From assembly GCF_009193215.1 (NCBI RefSeq), contig NZ_VYVA01000005.1:171940-235939 (forward strand): DNA of 64,000 nt, in the 5' to 3' direction. Each line of letters begins with the position of its first letter. Within the stretch, counting starts at the first letter, position 1. The position numbers were made by a program, and so were the translations under genes. The notes under the pieces were generated by a model. It worked only from the letters and a program-made list of their open reading frames with translations, searched no databases and was not told where the DNA came from. Below are positions 62,132-64,000 of the stretch, piece after piece. Source of the stretch: Flavicella marina. Its GTDB lineage: Bacteria > Bacteroidota > Bacteroidia > Flavobacteriales > Flavobacteriaceae.

Positions 62132-63379
62132 ATGAGAACAAAATTACTCTTAAGATTTATTATGATTTTGACACCTGTATATATTGGTGCTCAGACGAAT
62201 CATGTTTTGTTAAATCAAGATTTTGAGACATCTTCAGGTGGAGTACCAACAAATTGGACAGCAAATTTAGGGACTTCGGCAGACGGTGATGCTTATTCAG
62301 GATCTAACGGTGTGCTTTTTACCAGTAGCTCTGGAAGTCCAAACAGCGAATTGTTAAACGAAACTGTAAGTGTTTTAACAAGTGGAGTCGCTACTTATTT
62401 ATCTGTATGGGTAAAACCAACTGTGCTTAGTGATAGATCTTCTTTAAGGTTGGTTAGTTCTGATGGTGCTTCAAATATTTCCGGAGGGGCCGCCGTAGTT
62501 TGGAATGATGCAGAATATATCAATTCTTGGCATAAAATATTAATGTCACAATACACGCCTGCTTCTGCTGAAAGCGTACGTGTTCAGATTGACAATCCTA
62601 TAGCTAATGATATTCTTCATTATGATGATATAGAGCTTGTTCAAAATCCACTAATGGTGAATGGAGATATGGAAATTGATTTTATGGGTAACAATAGCAC
62701 TTCACCACAAACTAATATTTATCAAAAAAACGGAATCAATCCAATGGTTAAAGAAATCACTGAAAAAAGAAATGGGAACAATTCTATCAAATGTACTACC
62801 ACTTTAGCATCGCCATATTTTCAACAAAGCCCGAGTTATAGATATGTAAGGGAATCTGCTTCAAAGGATTATTTTGGGTCTATGTGGGTGAAAGTAGCCG
62901 ATGGTTCTCCAGCAGCTGATTTTACCGGAGAATTATATGTAGACGGGGTTAAAGTTACAAATGGAAGCGCAATAAATGTTACGGATGTTTCAGGTTGGGT
63001 AGAGATAGAAACGCCAGCATATACCTCAGATGATACTGGAGGGGGAACTGTTCATATGAGATTGTCTGTTTCCAACAATGGTGCAGACAGAACCATTTTT
63101 TATGTAGATGATTATGTATTAACAAAAGCTTTGGCAGGTGCTGCTTCTGTTCATTCTGTTGGGCTTGATGAAAACTCTTTTGAGGTATCTAAAGAAGGTG
63201 TTAGTCTTAAAGGTGTATCTGGTAACGTTACAATTTCTGATTTATTAGGTAGAGTGATGGCTTCTAAAAACGTTGCAGAAAATGAAGTTTTTGAGTGTTC
63301 ATTCGAGCGAGCAAAAGTGTATATAGTTCAAATATCAACGAATTCAGGTGCAATATCTAAAAAGGTGGTGTTTAATTAA
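62132..63379 (+). CDS. Exported protein with two carbohydrate-binding-like modules and a T9SS sorting tail
   Basis: A 415-aa secreted protein. A signal peptide (about 1-20, ending near GAQ) is followed by two beta-sandwich modules (about 25-170 and 175-330), each beginning with a line like LLNQDFE or MVNGDMEI and holding ISxDGA- or VSNNGAD-type strands, as in CBM4/22-like modules. The last 70 residues (from about 345: FEVSKEGVSLKGVSGNVTISDLLGRV...VYIVQISTNSGAISKKVVF) fit the type IX secretion type A sorting domain. It would therefore be secreted or attached to the surface. No catalytic domain is present; the binding target is unknown. Confidence 0.82.
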   Translation: MRTKLLLRFIMILTPVYIGAQTNHVLLNQDFETSSGGVPTNWTANLGTSADGDAYSGSNGVLFTSSSGSPNSELLNETVSVLTSGVATYLSVWVKPTVLSDRSSLRLVSSDGASNISGGAAVVWNDAEYINSWHKILMSQYTPASAESVRVQIDNPIANDILHYDDIELVQNPLMVNGDMEIDFMGNNSTSPQTNIYQKNGINPMVKEITEKRNGNNSIKCTTTLASPYFQQSPSYRYVRESASKDYFGSMWVKVADGSPAADFTGELYVDGVKVTNGSAINVTDVSGWVEIETPAYTSDDTGGGTVHMRLSVSNNGADRTIFYVDDYVLTKALAGAASVHSVGLDENSFEVSKEGVSLKGVSGNVTISDLLGRVMASKNVAENEVFECSFERAKVYIVQISTNSGAISKKVVFN

Positions 63380-63406
63380 GAGACGATAGTCAAGTTTATA
63401 TTGGTG

Positions 63407-63440
63407 AAAAATGGCTACAAAAATATGTAGCCATTTTTTT
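63407..63440 (+). terminator. Terminator after the T9SS protein gene
   Basis: A 13-bp stem AAAAATGGCTACA / TGTAGCCATTTTT with a 6-base loop, followed by T. Confidence 0.9.
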
Positions 63441-63810
63441 ATGCTTAGTAATTTAGTTAGTCAATAATTATCTCAATTACTTTTTTGAATAGAAGCTGTT
63501 TTTCGAATCATTCAATGAAGTATAACTGTTGTTACCGACTATTGAGTCCGAAAAAAGGAAAGAGTTTATGATTATATTGTGGAAACACTAAATTATAAAA
63601 AACCGTGTTTACATATAGTTTATAACGACGAGTTTGTTTTTTTTAAGAATTCCTTCTTATTACTGCTTTTTTAGTGAGTAAACTAATATCAAAGGTTTGC
63701 ATAGGGCAAATCAATAATTATGATTAGCTAGATCCTGTTTTTTTTCTAGTTGTAAGTTGCTTGTTTTAAAGGGGGTAAAAAAAAGTATGCAAAAAAACAT
63801 AAAATAGGTT
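63441..63810. other. Non-coding spacer before a strong promoter region
   Basis: About 370 AT-rich bases with no credible coding sequence or hairpin terminator. A few short A/T runs are visible and nothing else is recognised. Confidence 0.6.
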
Positions 63811-63819
63811 GCAAAAAGG

Positions 63820-63850
63820 CTTGTGGGAATGAAAGTTGGTTGTATATTTG
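63820..63850 (+). promoter_or_regulatory. Strong promoter, probably for a stable-RNA operon (P1)
   Basis: CTTG (63820-63823), exactly 19 bases, TATATTTG (63843-63850), then CAGCCGCTAA. This is among the best matches to the Bacteroidota promoter in the window. A short GTTCTTTAAAAAG stretch about 45 bases on resembles an rRNA leader boxA-type element. The following gene is beyond the window. Confidence 0.65.
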
Positions 63851-63998
63851 CAGCCGCTAACGAACGGGGCATAGGTCTTAGATTAGTTAGTGAGAGTTCT
63901 TTAAAAAGCTGGTTAGATTTAATATTTGGAGGTTTAAAAAAATAATTAAAATTTTATTTTTTTATATTGAAAAAAGGTTTTAGATTTGCAGCCGCTAA
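63846..63998 (+). repeat. Direct repeat ATTTGCAGCCGCTAA in tandem promoter region
   Basis: The 15-mer ATTTGCAGCCGCTAA occurs at 63846-63860 and 63984-63998, 138 bases apart, each covering the end of a minus-7 box and the likely start point. Confidence 0.8.
63981..63988 (+). promoter_or_regulatory. Second promoter core (P2)
   Basis: TAGATTTG, a full TAnnTTTG match, in the second copy of the 15-mer. A TTTT stretch lies 19 bases upstream in place of TTTG. Transcription would start at about 63994, at the window edge. Confidence 0.5.
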
Positions 63999-64000
63999 GC

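Overview
The window reads as one continuous piece of a chromosome from a member of the Bacteroidota, most likely a marine Flavobacteriaceae of the Tenacibaculum/Polaribacter kind. This rests on the strongly AT-rich sequence, promoters of the TTG-N17-23-TAnnTTTG type, lack of clear Shine-Dalgarno sites, a two-gene MetH, a RibB with a degenerate RibA-like domain, a type IX secretion tail on an exported protein, and many families typical of flavobacteria (DUF5683, DUF6702, DUF3467, YiaA-type and DUF4442 proteins). No tRNA, CRISPR array, phage or transposon was found.

Layout. 1-7005 (+): end of rpoB, rpoC, a DUF3467 protein and the ribosome-associated ABC-F ATPase EttA. 7003-12967 (-): parA-parB-DUF5683-dapB-lepB-wbqC followed by a Crp/Fnr-type regulator. 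13028-15862 (-): exported M1 peptidase and a DUF6702 protein. 15954-16683 (+): peptidase E. 16694-23396 (-): tpx-dgk-ftsK-lolA-lptG-ribB, an envelope and cell-division operon with overlapping stops and starts. 23401-24623 (-): 2-Cys peroxiredoxin and a small glycogen-binding-like protein. 24902-28116 (-): prfC and an outer-membrane protein. 28138-30112 (-): small membrane protein, ZIP transporter, methyltransferase. 30181-31757 (+): Gfo/Idh/MocA oxidoreductase and DUF4442 protein. 31772-34042 (-): ecotin-like lipoprotein, DUF502 protein, BamA-like barrel. 34109-39184 (+): the methionine/one-carbon block metH1-metH2-metF with a structured leader and a structured intergenic RNA. 39184-42345: a 2OG-Fe(II) oxygenase (-), thioredoxin (+), a probable kinase-fold orphan (+) and a pRiA4b ORF-3-like protein (-). 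42493-46192 (+): menI-menF-menD and an S1 RNA-binding protein. 46221-50889: comEC (+), two membrane proteins (-) and a helical orphan (+). 50890-57234 (-): purple-acid-phosphatase-like protein, YebC, then pta-ackA-cupin-truncated haemoglobin. 57402-59030 (-): acyl-CoA carboxylase beta subunit. 59105-61928 (+): a MarR-type regulon (DoxX, OsmC, FMN reductase, MarR, pirin) behind a perfect palindrome. 62047-63440 (+): a T9SS-exported protein. 63820-64000 (+): a strong promoter and a second copy of its core, probably leading into a stable-RNA operon beyond the window.

How it works together. Most genes are housekeeping: transcription, translation control (EttA, RF3), chromosome partition and segregation (ParAB, FtsK), envelope assembly (LepB, LolA, LptG, BamA-like), peroxide defence (Tpx, Prx, Trx), menaquinone, methionine/folate and acetate metabolism. 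Four genes need non-ATG starts (three TTG, one GTG), which automated annotation may misplace.

The parts most worth a second look are the uncharacterised protein at 40676-41740, whose GD-x4-N ... IDFD pattern resembles aminoglycoside-phosphotransferase-type kinases; the RibB whose RibA-like half has no cysteine; the lipoprotein ecotin; the metH leader; the structured RNA before metF; and the palindrome controlling the MarR operon. I did not find a clear new multi-gene system. All functional statements come from reading motifs by eye, without database searches.
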